Positions 25,368 through 33,436 of a stretch of DNA of 56,471 bases are shown piece after piece. The notes under the pieces are model-generated. The model had not been told where the DNA came from, did no database searches, and saw nothing but the letters and a program-made list of their open reading frames with translations. The position numbers and the translations under genes were made by a program. The stretch's first letter is position 1, and each line of letters starts with the position of its first letter. The DNA comes from a virus, in the IMG/VR virus record IMGVR_UViG_3300044642_000506, positions 1 to 56,471 of that record. One strand, given 5' to 3'.

Positions 25368-25516
25368 TATTTTTTACCAGCCTTCTTTGTAGTAGGTTTT
25401 GCAACTTTTTTCTTTCCAGAACCCGCAGGTACGCAGTTCGGAACCTTCTTGCCATTCTTCATCTTCATGCCTACTTGAACGTAGCCATCCCAACAAGGGT
25501 TAGTGTCTTTAGCCAT
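25367..25516 (-). CDS. Small basic phage protein with CWDGY...GMKMKNGKKVPNC motif, 49 aa
   Basis: 49 codons plus stop, ATG at 25516 with AAGGAAACAC before it. The sequence MAKDTNPCWDGYVQVGMKMK then NGKKVPNCVPAG resembles a short motif I have seen in many phage proteins of unknown function (C-W-x-G-Y-x-x-x-G-x-K-x-K-x-G-x-x-V-P-N-C-V-P). The two cysteines may pair or bind metal. The C-terminal half is lysine-rich (KKKVAKPTTKKAGKK). It is the first of the five-gene chain. Confidence 0.75.
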   Translation of the reverse strand: MAKDTNPCWDGYVQVGMKMKNGKKVPNCVPAGSGKKKVAKPTTKKAGKK

Positions 25517-25524
25517 GTGTTTCC

Positions 25525-26046
25525 TTAAGACGCGTAGGTCTGAAATTGAGCGTCATTGACCATTTCTTCAGGCATGACCTGAATACAGTCAACAGACAAG
25601 ATCGTAAATCTCTCGGAAATGATACCGCGTTCTTGGATTGAGAATGGGCGATATACCTGACCGCGCCAAACGACACGGTCGCGGTTGTTTGTGTCGGGTT
25701 TGATAATGATATTAGGGGCGTATTTCTGGACATCTTCAATGTTAAAGGTAAGGTGCAAGGTGTCGGCGTTATAGAAACCGACCGCGGATGTCATAGCTTG
25801 ACCTTGGTCAATAATAGCTTTGACCACAGGGATGGTAAATGGGCCAGTCCACTTTTTGCCACCAAGGGTGCCACTTAAGTCTTGGCCGGTATCGTAGATA
25901 GGGTCAACCACAGTATTGACTGAGTCGTAGATGTACCAAAGCGCGGAGGTGCCTACTGGATTCTTAAGATCAGTATCGACACCTACGAGTAGGTCATCTG
26001 TTTCAAAGTCTGCGTCAAACCGACCGCCCGGAGTGTATGATCTCAT
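25525..26046 (-). CDS. Probable head-tail connector or neck protein
   Basis: 173 residues, beta-rich: DADFETDDLLVGVDTDLKNP, TSALWYIYDSVNTVVDPIYD, LHLTFNIEDVQKYAPNIII, then VVWRGQVYRPFSIQERGI and FTILSVDCIQVMPEEM. The pattern of a small beta barrel with an ...rdrV.wrG..yrp..i...G... segment fits phage head-closure or adaptor proteins, in agreement with its place before the terminator-like gene. Only the position and the style support this. A 4-base overlap joins it to the 26043 gene. Confidence 0.6.
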   Translation of the reverse strand: MRSYTPGGRFDADFETDDLLVGVDTDLKNPVGTSALWYIYDSVNTVVDPIYDTGQDLSGTLGGKKWTGPFTIPVVKAIIDQGQAMTSAVGFYNADTLHLTFNIEDVQKYAPNIIIKPDTNNRDRVVWRGQVYRPFSIQERGIISERFTILSVDCIQVMPEEMVNDAQFQTYAS

Positions 26047-26192
26047 TTGGTATCTTTTCTAGGACGAAAGAACACTTTTTTAAGCCAGTTCTCTACTTTA
26101 GTTTCAAATTTTCCGCCAGGGGTTTCTTCCTTATAGTAATTAGATTGAAAATAAGGTGAGTGAAACGTTTTAGAAAAATGGTCTCTGCCCAT
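26043..26192 (-). CDS. Small hypothetical protein
   Basis: 49 residues from the ATG at 26192 (MGRDHFSKTFHSPYFQSNYY), or 70 from an ATG at 26255 that would overlap the SDR gene by 41 bases. The C-terminus is basic and aromatic (KVENWLKKVFFRPRKDTK). It includes ETPGGKFETKVE, which resembles YTPGGRFDADFE at the N-terminus of the next protein (25525-26046), so it may be a partial duplicate of that start or share a binding site with it. Function unknown. Confidence 0.5.
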   Translation of the reverse strand: MGRDHFSKTFHSPYFQSNYYKEETPGGKFETKVENWLKKVFFRPRKDTK

Positions 26193-26214
26193 ATAAACAA
26201 GTATGTCACAAATT

Positions 26215-26880
26215 TCAGTACTTACTACTGTTAATATGACAAATTTCAATCTCATTTATATTAACATGGCTTGGTAATGACCCCACCCAGTAAATAGCTT
26301 CCGCTAAATCCTCTGCGGTTAACGCCTGATCCCGTTTTTGTTCTTGGGTGTCGATGGTAGCTGGGCAGATATCTGTAATTTTAATGCCAAATTGAGGAAA
26401 CTCAAGCCTCATGGTGTCAATTAGACCGCGCTCACCCCTCTTGGCATTTGTATAGTTCCCCCCACCGCGATAGGGCACCTTACCGCCAAAAGAGGTAATA
26501 AAGACAATTGTTGGAGATTGTGACCTTCTCATACAGGGTACAAATAGTTGAGATAAATACATAGGGCCCGTTACGTTTATATCGTAGGCTCTTCTAAAGT
26601 TTTCTGGAGTTTCATTAATAATGTGGGTTGGTCCAGAGCCGCCACCTGCGTTGTTAACTAAAAGGTCTAGGGTTATATTTTTATATTTTTCAAAGAATAT
26701 TTCTATTGCTTTAGAGTCTGTAATGTCTAGCCTATAGACCTCAACGTTATCAGAAACAAGCTCAGACACTTTGGAAAGATCTCTTGAAACAGCGATGACC
26801 TTGTACCCATTTTCAGACAGGCGTTTAACTGTTGCTAACCCTACCCCTTTGCTTGCCCCAGTTACAATAGCTGTTTTCAT
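26215..26880 (-). CDS. Short-chain dehydrogenase/reductase (SDR)
   Basis: 221 residues with all classical SDR marks: the NAD(P)-binding TGASKGVG at 7-14, DITD at about 52-55, NNAG at 76-79, catalytic S130 (VFITSFGG) and YxxxK as Y143 and K147 (NYTNAK). The substrate cannot be told from sequence; the R-containing VSRD after strand 2 favours NADP(H). SDRs are unusual in phage tail regions. It is the last gene of the accessory island and may act on the same sugar, lipid or protein target as the neighbouring oxygenases. Confidence 0.92.
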   Translation of the reverse strand: MKTAIVTGASKGVGLATVKRLSENGYKVIAVSRDLSKVSELVSDNVEVYRLDITDSKAIEIFFEKYKNITLDLLVNNAGGGSGPTHIINETPENFRRAYDINVTGPMYLSQLFVPCMRRSQSPTIVFITSFGGKVPYRGGGNYTNAKRGERGLIDTMRLEFPQFGIKITDICPATIDTQEQKRDQALTAEDLAEAIYWVGSLPSHVNINEIEICHINSSKY

Positions 26881-26885
26881 TTATA

Positions 26886-27575
26886 TTACATGTGACTTTG
26901 ATGAAGGTCCATATTATTATGGATCCAGTGACTTGGCACCATATATTTAAATCCAGTTTTTACAATATGAGCAGTATGGTGATATGGCGCCATAGATGGA
27001 AAAATAATAATACTTCCAGCTTTAGGTTTTAATCCAAAATCAATTTCATTATTTGCAACAGCCACATCATAATCAAGATTTGGAGTTGGAAATTCCCCTA
27101 TATTTTTATAGTCAGATAATTTAAATGATATTTCTCCACCCTCAAAATCATCGTTTAAATACATAACTAAAGAGTACCTTAGGGTTTGATCCCCATCTAG
27201 CTGGTCAAAATGGGCACCCATTCCAATTCCAACATTGTATTTTTTAATATTAAATACTGGAAACAGTCTAGGTTCATCAGTATCCCCAATAGACATGGCA
27301 AAATCTTTAGAGACATCATAAAATGATTCCATAATAGTATCAAAAATATAAGACATTTTAGATTTGTACGGATCTTCTAGTTTTCCTATTTGGTTTTTAT
27401 CAAATGACATGGTTTTTCCATAGATAAAGTTTTTGTCGTTGGATGCGGTCCAGTTTTCCCAAGGTTGAGGGTTATCTAGATTGTCTAACTCATAAACATT
27501 TTTCATAAGCTCTTCAAAGTTTTTAACGCCATTTTTATAGTAGTATACTTTTTCATTTAAAATTTCTTTATCCAT
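26886..27575 (-). CDS. 2OG-Fe(II) oxygenase, prolyl-4-hydroxylase-like (Lys type)
   Basis: 229 residues with a double-stranded beta-helix core. Iron ligands are H122 and D124 (GAHFDQ) and H200 (YHHTAHIV); the 2OG-binding basic residue is K210 (GFKYMV), ten after the distal histidine as in animal collagen P4H. The family signature LVMYLNDDFEGGEISF and LKPKAGSIIIFPS is intact. It uses O2 and 2-oxoglutarate to hydroxylate an unknown substrate, perhaps a proline-rich protein. It is one of seven such genes in the island. Confidence 0.92.
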   Translation of the reverse strand: MDKEILNEKVYYYKNGVKNFEELMKNVYELDNLDNPQPWENWTASNDKNFIYGKTMSFDKNQIGKLEDPYKSKMSYIFDTIMESFYDVSKDFAMSIGDTDEPRLFPVFNIKKYNVGIGMGAHFDQLDGDQTLRYSLVMYLNDDFEGGEISFKLSDYKNIGEFPTPNLDYDVAVANNEIDFGLKPKAGSIIIFPSMAPYHHTAHIVKTGFKYMVPSHWIHNNMDLHQSHM

Positions 27576-27585
27576 TTAATGCTCC

Positions 27586-28245
27586 CTAGTATTTATTATT
27601 TTGATAGTGATATTTTTCTTTAATAAAGCCAACAAGAACGTATCTTATTTGGCCCTCACCTACGTGCTTAACCCCATGCTCATATTGCTCATTACCTGGA
27701 AAAAACAACATAGTTCCTGGTTTAGGCTTTAACTGGATCCCCAGGTTTGGAAAAAATAACTCGCCATCTGCATAGTCATCATTAATATATACAATCGTAG
27801 CGTATTTTATAGAGGGGTCTGTTTTTTGGTCAGTATGAGCTTTTAGTTCTACTCCTGTTTGCATTCTTTGAATTGTTGCAAAACCACTTAAAATTAACTC
27901 TGGATCAGCTTTGACTACCATTGAGTTTAAGCCGTCATATAATGGCCTCTGGATCTCGTGATGTAATATATTAAAGTTTTTATCTTTCCAATTTTGAGTA
28001 ATTTCAAACTTACCTTCAGCAACCAGGTTATCAACATCATCTCTGCCAAATTTTTCCATGCAAAAATACTTTAAGTTTGCGTGGTACTCTACTTCCCAAT
28101 CTTCTTGAGACGTACTGTGGATAATATCCCAAAAAGTATTTAGTTGATCTTGTGATAAAAAGTTTTCAACAGAAAATAGTTCTGGGGTAATATCTGTAAC
28201 TACATACCCGCTATCTATCAACTGTTGTTTAAAGGGCTCAATCAT
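27586..28245 (-). CDS. 2OG-Fe(II) oxygenase, prolyl-4-hydroxylase-like (Arg type)
   Basis: 219 residues. Ligands H137 and D139 (LKAHTDQ), H190 (YEHGVKHV) and 2OG-binding R201 (IRYVLV). Core signature TIVYINDDYADGELFFPN and LKPKPGTMLFFPG. The N-terminal 100 residues (VENFLSQDQLNTFWDII) are the usual helical support. It overlaps the next upstream oxygenase by 8 bases, so both are co-translated. Catalytic residues are complete. Confidence 0.93.
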   Translation of the reverse strand: MIEPFKQQLIDSGYVVTDITPELFSVENFLSQDQLNTFWDIIHSTSQEDWEVEYHANLKYFCMEKFGRDDVDNLVAEGKFEITQNWKDKNFNILHHEIQRPLYDGLNSMVVKADPELILSGFATIQRMQTGVELKAHTDQKTDPSIKYATIVYINDDYADGELFFPNLGIQLKPKPGTMLFFPGNEQYEHGVKHVGEGQIRYVLVGFIKEKYHYQNNKY

Positions 28246-28993
28246 TTGTAGTCTCTTTTACTTTGTATTTATTACCGTCCGCATCTAGCTTCCAGCCCTG
28301 CTTAAGCAAATCTTGCCACTCTGCTCGTTCAACTTCTTGTTGAGCTCTAGTCTCTTTCATTTCTGCAGCCCAAGCATCTCTTAGTTCTTGCGGATAATCT
28401 GACTCTTCTCTATCATCCCAGAAAGATCCAATGGTGTACCTTACTCCGCTCTCTATTAAAGATACTTCGTGCATGTTGTTAAATCCCCCGTCAAAAACGG
28501 CAAGCATTCCAACTTCTGGTTTGATCTCTATGTGTTGACTTGGAAACTTAAGTAATCCTCCTTTAAAGTCATCATTAAGATATAGAAAACCTGCGTAACG
28601 GCTTCTTGTAAATGCCCCTGACTTTCCATGCGCATCCGTATTGTCAGAGTGGATTCTTGCGTATGCTCCCGGCTCCCATTTTTGTGTGTGATACCCGATT
28701 TTAGAAATTGTTTTTGGGTCTAAGTCGTGAACTGAAGCAATTGCCTCTGGCATTATTTTTTCAATGTCTGAGAATATAGTTGGAGATAGCCCAGCATCAA
28801 TTATTTCTTTATCGTTGTCTTGTGGCAATACTGAAGAGTATGACTCATAAAATGAAATAGGCATCCAAGAAATTGCCCCGTTGTCCGCTTGAGCATCTAA
28901 GGCTTGAATCATTTTTTTGCAGTCTTCTCTGCTTATAAAGTTCTTATAAACAACTATGTCTTTTGTTATTCTTTTTTTGTTTTCTAGATTCAT
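28238..28993 (-). CDS. 2OG-Fe(II) oxygenase, prolyl-4-hydroxylase-like (Arg type)
   Basis: 251 residues. Ligands H115 and D117 (RIHSDNTD), H175 (NMHEVSLI), R185 (GVRYTIGSFW). Signature GFLYLNDDFKGGLLKFPS and IKPEVGMLAVFDGG. A charged C-terminal extension (EMKETRAQQEVERAEWQDL...) of about 50 residues, absent from its paralogues, may mediate a contact. The FWxDRE.sdyp stretch after the core is common in cyanophage hydroxylases. Complete active site. Confidence 0.93.
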   Translation of the reverse strand: MNLENKKRITKDIVVYKNFISREDCKKMIQALDAQADNGAISWMPISFYESYSSVLPQDNDKEIIDAGLSPTIFSDIEKIMPEAIASVHDLDPKTISKIGYHTQKWEPGAYARIHSDNTDAHGKSGAFTRSRYAGFLYLNDDFKGGLLKFPSQHIEIKPEVGMLAVFDGGFNNMHEVSLIESGVRYTIGSFWDDREESDYPQELRDAWAAEMKETRAQQEVERAEWQDLLKQGWKLDADGNKYKVKETTND

Positions 28994-29009
28994 TGTGCTT
29001 GTGCTCCGT

Positions 29010-29783
29010 TTAGTTATTTATAAGGGATTTATCTCCAGCAATTAATTTTTCTATCTCTTGTTGAACAAGGTTATATTCTTCTTCAAATACTTCTGGAGTT
29101 CTGCCTTCTCCCATAGCAGCAGGGGTGCCTTTAGCTATTAAATCTTCTTTAAGGGTTTTTTCAATATCATAATTTAAAACGGTACATTGGAACCAATTTG
29201 CCACAAATCCGTCTTTATCAATAAGATACTTTTCAAAGTTTCCGCCTTGCATTGCTCCATTAGCGACAGGTTGATTTAGCCAAGGTGACATATACCCATC
29301 TCTATCTGGAATGCCGAGCTCTTTTTGTTTTGCGGCATACGCAAGCATTTGATCTGATATTTCTTTATACAGCTCATGAGTTTTTTGTTTAGGTTGACCT
29401 AACCCATTTACAGAGTCATTTCCTTTGTGAGGGCTCATTTCATTAGCACTTTTATTTGGGTTTGACGCAACCATCTCTGAAAACTTAAAGGTAGTCCCAT
29501 AAGTGTCTTTGCCATACTCTTGTGAGTCTAAGCCACAAGTAATGCCTTGTGACCACTTGCCCTTAGTAACGCCAGGGCCACAGTAGTCATTAGTAGGGAT
29601 AGCAACTACTTGGAAATCATCTCCACCGTACTTATCTTGAAGCCATTGGAGAACTTCCATTTGATTAGCATTACCACAGCCCACTGTCGTATTTGTTAGC
29701 AGCGTTACTTTACCCTTAAATTGGCCTAAGAAGCTAGGGGCCCCTTCGGCCGAATTAAGCGGGATATCATAAATAGATTTCAT
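29010..29783 (-). CDS. Glutathione-peroxidase-like thiol peroxidase
   Basis: 257 residues, longer than the usual 160-180. It opens IYDIPLNSAEGAPSFLGQFK then GKVTLLTNTTVGCGNANQME, which aligns with the GPx pattern NvAS.CG.T.Q; the peroxidatic cysteine is C36, and Q41 sits where a helper glutamine usually is. Near the C-terminus GNFEKYLIDKDGFVANWFQ corresponds to the WNFxKFLIxxxG segment, with tryptophan replaced by glycine. A 70-residue insertion separates the two. It would reduce peroxides with thiols and may protect the iron enzymes around it. It lies between two oxygenase genes. Confidence 0.85.
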   Translation of the reverse strand: MKSIYDIPLNSAEGAPSFLGQFKGKVTLLTNTTVGCGNANQMEVLQWLQDKYGGDDFQVVAIPTNDYCGPGVTKGKWSQGITCGLDSQEYGKDTYGTTFKFSEMVASNPNKSANEMSPHKGNDSVNGLGQPKQKTHELYKEISDQMLAYAAKQKELGIPDRDGYMSPWLNQPVANGAMQGGNFEKYLIDKDGFVANWFQCTVLNYDIEKTLKEDLIAKGTPAAMGEGRTPEVFEEEYNLVQQEIEKLIAGDKSLINN

Positions 29784-29802
29784 AATTGTATTATATCCGT
29801 CA

Positions 29803-30483
29803 TTACGGTTGCCTATCCCCTGTATGTCGGGTTATTTCCCAAAATAGTGGGCATGTAAACCTTAAACCACTCTTGATTTCAGTAACCCCGTGAATATAAT
29901 TTTTATCTCCCGGGAAGAAGTAAGCAGCGCCTTTTTTAGGTTTAAACTGTACCCCCTGTAGTGGGAAGTATAGTTCGCCACCTTCATAATCGTCATTAAG
30001 ATAAAACAAACTTGAAAGGTCATAGTTTGGAAAATCATTAGGTGTCCCAGCATCAGGCCCTTCATGAAGCTCTTTATCAGCATGGGGGTTTTGAAACTGC
30101 CCAGGGAGCCATTTAACAATAGTTGTGCCTGTTGGCTGGGCCTTTACCTTATAAAACTCTTCAATAATTGGTTTTAATCTTATGAATAGTCCAGCAATTA
30201 CTGGGGATATCTTTGGATCATTTTTATCTAAGGTTGGTTGACTTGCAACCCTATCTTTCCAATAATCTGAATCATAGGTAACGGTTCCATTTTCATTCGT
30301 ATGGCTTTGCGTTACATCCCAAATTGTTAAAGATTTAGCAGCTTTTTCTAAAAACTCTATTTCTTCTAGCGTCATGAAGTTCTCTAGCTCGACAATCATG
30401 TCCTTGCTATCCCCAAACCAACCAGATGGGGTCATAGACGGTGTGCGTTTAACTGTCGTGTATGAGTCATTGTTTTGTTTCAT
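29803..30483 (-). CDS. 2OG-Fe(II) oxygenase, prolyl-4-hydroxylase-like (Arg type)
   Basis: 226 residues. Ligands H134 and D136 (NPHADKE), H198 (YIHGVTEI), R208 (GLRFTC). Signature SLFYLNDDYEGGELYFPL and FKPKKGAAYFFPG. About 20 extra residues between D136 and the next strand (ELHEGPDAGTPNDFPNYD) shape the active-site mouth. It belongs to the same leftward chain as its neighbours, with the peroxidase gene next downstream. Confidence 0.92.
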   Translation of the reverse strand: MKQNNDSYTTVKRTPSMTPSGWFGDSKDMIVELENFMTLEEIEFLEKAAKSLTIWDVTQSHTNENGTVTYDSDYWKDRVASQPTLDKNDPKISPVIAGLFIRLKPIIEEFYKVKAQPTGTTIVKWLPGQFQNPHADKELHEGPDAGTPNDFPNYDLSSLFYLNDDYEGGELYFPLQGVQFKPKKGAAYFFPGDKNYIHGVTEIKSGLRFTCPLFWEITRHTGDRQP

Positions 30484-30502
30484 GTTTTAATTATACCATT
30501 CC

Positions 30503-31267
30503 CTATTCGTAGAGCCGCCTAGTCCAGACCTCTTTCTGATACACCCCTCCATCTGCAATACGATACTTTTTGCTGTTTTCCATATTGTTTTGTATCATCT
30601 CTACTTCTTTTGGAATGTTAATTTCAGACTTCCAATCTTCCCTTAAAAAAGGCAACAGTTGAGCGTAAGGAGTGCCTGCTGGTAAAACTCCAGCCCAGCC
30701 TTCTTGTACAAAAAATGGCATTAATCCAGGAAGGTTAACCTCGTCGTTATCAATAATCCCAGAAACTGTCATAATTGGAATGTCGTAACGATTAAACGGA
30801 GATACATATAAAACGCTATACCCAGCTGGAACTTTTACCGCCCATTCGGGCCACCAAGCAAAATGATATTCGTAGTAACCCTTTGGGTGATAAAATTGTG
30901 GCATAGGTGGGCGTTTGTTAACAAACTCTTTATACATTGGGTCTTCAATTTTAAAATCAATCTGCCCAGCGCTATCTAAGAAAAACTCTATGTCGCAAGG
31001 AGTGATCAAGGTATACCCTGTTGTTAAAACATCCAAAAGTGCAGGACAAGCTTTCCATGTAGGGATCTTCCCATAATCATCAGTTGTGCCTTTTTTAGGG
31101 AATGGACACATCTCTTTTGTTGCTTGGTAGTGTTCTCCAGTTGGCATTTTAGCAAACCTATCCGCGTTTTTGTACCATTGCGGTATTGACTTTGAGGTCG
31201 GAACCGGTTTTGATTTACTCTCTTTAGTAAGCCACGGTCTATTGCTTATAAAATTAATTATTTTCAT
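30503..31267 (-). CDS. DUF6065-related protein
   Basis: 254 residues from the ATG at 31267, which overlaps the upstream gene by 14 bases. Sequence marks: SIPQWYKNADRF, KACPALLDVLTTGYTLITPC, HFAWWPEWAVKVPAGYSVLYVSP (read in parts), IIDNDEVNLPGLMPFFV and LPAGTPYAQLLPF. The order (tgy.l..P.di.f, then ..P.GYs.l...P.N, then n...PfF...g....aGtP.aqllP) is the same as in the DUF6065 protein encoded next to it, so the two are distant paralogues. DUF6065 has no known function; a jelly-roll/cupin-like fold is a guess. Confidence 0.7.
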   Translation of the reverse strand: MKIINFISNRPWLTKESKSKPVPTSKSIPQWYKNADRFAKMPTGEHYQATKEMCPFPKKGTTDDYGKIPTWKACPALLDVLTTGYTLITPCDIEFFLDSAGQIDFKIEDPMYKEFVNKRPPMPQFYHPKGYYEYHFAWWPEWAVKVPAGYSVLYVSPFNRYDIPIMTVSGIIDNDEVNLPGLMPFFVQEGWAGVLPAGTPYAQLLPFLREDWKSEINIPKEVEMIQNNMENSKKYRIADGGVYQKEVWTRRLYE

Positions 31268-31976
31268 TATTAGCCCCTGTATTATCAATAACACTAAGCT
31301 TTAAGTTTTTTACTTCATGGGACCCTACTGAATCCCCCTTTTCGTTTACAGCATTTCTATACCAATCAGTCCACTCTCCGGTTTTATTTATTTCTTGAGC
31401 GGCCGCGCCATAGGATGTTACCGCATCGGTGTACTCTTTAGTTTGAACAAACTCAACAACTTCAACCGATTCATCCTTTAAAGAGGTCAAAGATATAGGA
31501 ATGATAGTTGCTATTGGAGTTCCTGCTTTAATAGTAATTTCTTTGTTTGCTGTCAGGCACTTAATTGCTAACGGGAAATCAGTGCTTAAAAAGGATGTAG
31601 ATATCAAAGAAGACATGACTTCTATATCTGGATTAAAATAATTTTGAGGTGTAACAGTTAGTACACTTACATTTTGATTTGTTTTAAGGATAAAACCAGT
31701 ATTAAAGCTAACTGTAGATTGCCCTCTACCTGTATAAACATAGGTTTGACCTTCTAAAATTTTTACAGATGTACCGCTTGTGTCGTTAATACCGTTCCAA
31801 ATAAACTTAATGTCTACTGGAGAAGATATGCTCCAACCAACAACATTGGCGGAGGTTACCGGGTGGCACCTATAAGCATGGCCTTGTGGAGTTTCGTCCA
31901 TCCAGTCGCGCTTAATAGACATTGGCTCTATAATCAACGCCGTTGGTGTTTTTTTATAAGCCGTAATAATTGACAT
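31254..31976 (-). CDS. DUF6065-family protein
   Basis: 240 residues. The N-terminal part IKRDWMDETPQGHAYRCHPV then SANVVGWSI is the hallmark of DUF6065 proteins (R-x-W-M-D-x-T-P-x-x-x-A-x-R-C-x-P, then N-x-x-GW). Later segments (GRGQSTVSFNTGFILKTNQN, DFPLAIKCLTAN, IKAGTPIATIIPI) complete the domain. Family members occur in bacteria and aquatic phages with no assigned function. It lies between two 2OG oxygenase genes and touches both neighbours; a role in the same pathway is likely but unproved. Confidence 0.85.
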   Translation of the reverse strand: MSIITAYKKTPTALIIEPMSIKRDWMDETPQGHAYRCHPVTSANVVGWSISSPVDIKFIWNGINDTSGTSVKILEGQTYVYTGRGQSTVSFNTGFILKTNQNVSVLTVTPQNYFNPDIEVMSSLISTSFLSTDFPLAIKCLTANKEITIKAGTPIATIIPISLTSLKDESVEVVEFVQTKEYTDAVTSYGAAAQEINKTGEWTDWYRNAVNEKGDSVGSHEVKNLKLSVIDNTGANNENN

Positions 31977-32650
31977 TATGATCCAGTCTCATGATACATG
32001 TCTGGTGTATGGTACTTTTCACTATAGTCAAGCATTGTTACTAATGAGTATTTTGTCCCAGAGTGAACGACTTTTGCTTGATGAGGGTACATAAAGTTAG
32101 ACGGGAATAGTACAACATCTCCAGCTTTTGGGACATATGTTAGCCCTTGAAGTCTAAAGAACAACTCTCCACCCTCAAAAGTATCATTAAGATAGGCGAC
32201 TAAAGACAGCGTGCAGTTATAAGAGAACCCGTGATCGTGATGCTCCATAAAATGATGCCCCGCCTCATACTTAATATAGTTAAAGGCTTCCCAATACCTT
32301 AAGTTGTTGATGTTAAATCGTTGGCAATAATCCTCTACCGCTAACGCTTGTCTATCGTAGCAGTCTTGCCAAATTTCTTGTAGTTGCCTAGAGCTTTCTG
32401 AATTATCTTTTTGAACATCTGTTTTTTTAAACTTAAAATCAACACAATCTCTATACTCCGGCATTAGCTGTTGATACCCCACATAAGCTGGTTGCCAAGC
32501 ATACCCAGTAGACCCTAAAGGTTGTAAAACAGACTCTAGTCTATCAACAAGGTTTAGACCTGTTGGTAAGACGTCGTGGTAAACAAATATTCCTGGAGCA
32601 AGCTCTTCATAACTACTCCAAGATTGTGGGGTTGTAGGTTCTGTACTCAT
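31976..32650 (-). CDS. 2OG-Fe(II) oxygenase, prolyl-4-hydroxylase-like (Lys type)
   Basis: 224 residues. Ligands H137 and D139 (EHHDHG), H190 (YPHQAKVV), K200 (GTKYSLV). Signature LVAYLNDTFEGGELFFR and VPKAGDVVLFPSN. The segment RDCVDFKFKK, followed later by RYWEAFNYIKYEAG, is shared with the next gene upstream (32664-33383), marking a recent pair. Active site complete, with lysine as the 2OG clamp. Confidence 0.93.
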   Translation of the reverse strand: MSTEPTTPQSWSSYEELAPGIFVYHDVLPTGLNLVDRLESVLQPLGSTGYAWQPAYVGYQQLMPEYRDCVDFKFKKTDVQKDNSESSRQLQEIWQDCYDRQALAVEDYCQRFNINNLRYWEAFNYIKYEAGHHFMEHHDHGFSYNCTLSLVAYLNDTFEGGELFFRLQGLTYVPKAGDVVLFPSNFMYPHQAKVVHSGTKYSLVTMLDYSEKYHTPDMYHETGS

Positions 32651-32663
32651 ATATTCTCCTAGT

Positions 32664-33383
32664 TTAAGTTGTCGGATGGCCTAAAAGATTTATATCTGTC
32701 ATGATAACAACACAGTATTTTGTTCCTGTTTTCATCGGCAAAGATGCGTGTTCATAAATATAGTTTGAAGGGAAAATAGCTATATCACCAACTTTTGGGA
32801 CATGAACAAGGTTATCTAGTCTTGGAAATTTAAGCTCTCCACCTTCATAATCGTCATTAATATAGATTACCGCAGAGACTGTGCAGTTGTAAGCAGGGCC
32901 ATGATCGGCATGAATATTAAAATGGGTACCCTCACCTTCGTATTTTACAAAGTTAAATGCTTCATAATATGTAACATTTATGCCCCAGTAGTGTGCGTAG
33001 TCGTCCACACACATCTTTAGTTTTTGATATATCTCTTCATGAAGATCAAGTAACTCTTTATTAGATTCGTCTCTTGGCCCTAGATTTTCTTGTTTGTACT
33101 TAAAGTCTACGCAATCTCTTGCTTTTTTAATCGGCACGTCAGAGTTTGTTACTTGGGCTTCTGACCACTTATATTTGCCGCCATTAGCCAAGTTGGACTC
33201 AAGCGTTTTAATATACCTTTTAGAGTCATCCAAAGAAAAAGTATTATGATAAACATTTAACCCTAGTCCCGGATTACTAATAGGGATATTGCTTTTAGGC
33301 ATTAGTCTTACAACCCTGTTGGAAGCTGTCTCAGACCGATCTTTAGTAAACCAGGGGTTTTCATTCTCGTTGTATACATCCAT
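32664..33383 (-). CDS. 2OG-Fe(II) oxygenase, prolyl-4-hydroxylase-like (Lys type)
   Basis: 239 residues. Ligands H158 and D160 (NIHADHG), H212 (YEHASLPM), K222 (GTKYCVV). Signature AVIYINDDYEGGELKFPR and VPKVGDIAIFPSN. Closest relative in the window is the 31976-32650 protein (shared RDCVDFKYKQ, YYEAFNFVKYEG). Together they form a duplicated Lys-type subgroup. It is preceded by a gap of about 50 bases after the next upstream gene, with GGAGATATT before the ATG. Confidence 0.93.
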   Translation of the reverse strand: MDVYNENENPWFTKDRSETASNRVVRLMPKSNIPISNPGLGLNVYHNTFSLDDSKRYIKTLESNLANGGKYKWSEAQVTNSDVPIKKARDCVDFKYKQENLGPRDESNKELLDLHEEIYQKLKMCVDDYAHYWGINVTYYEAFNFVKYEGEGTHFNIHADHGPAYNCTVSAVIYINDDYEGGELKFPRLDNLVHVPKVGDIAIFPSNYIYEHASLPMKTGTKYCVVIMTDINLLGHPTT

Positions 33384-33436
33384 AATATCTCCACTTTTAA
33401 AGTTCTACGAACTATAGCACCAACTGGCTTTGGTGT

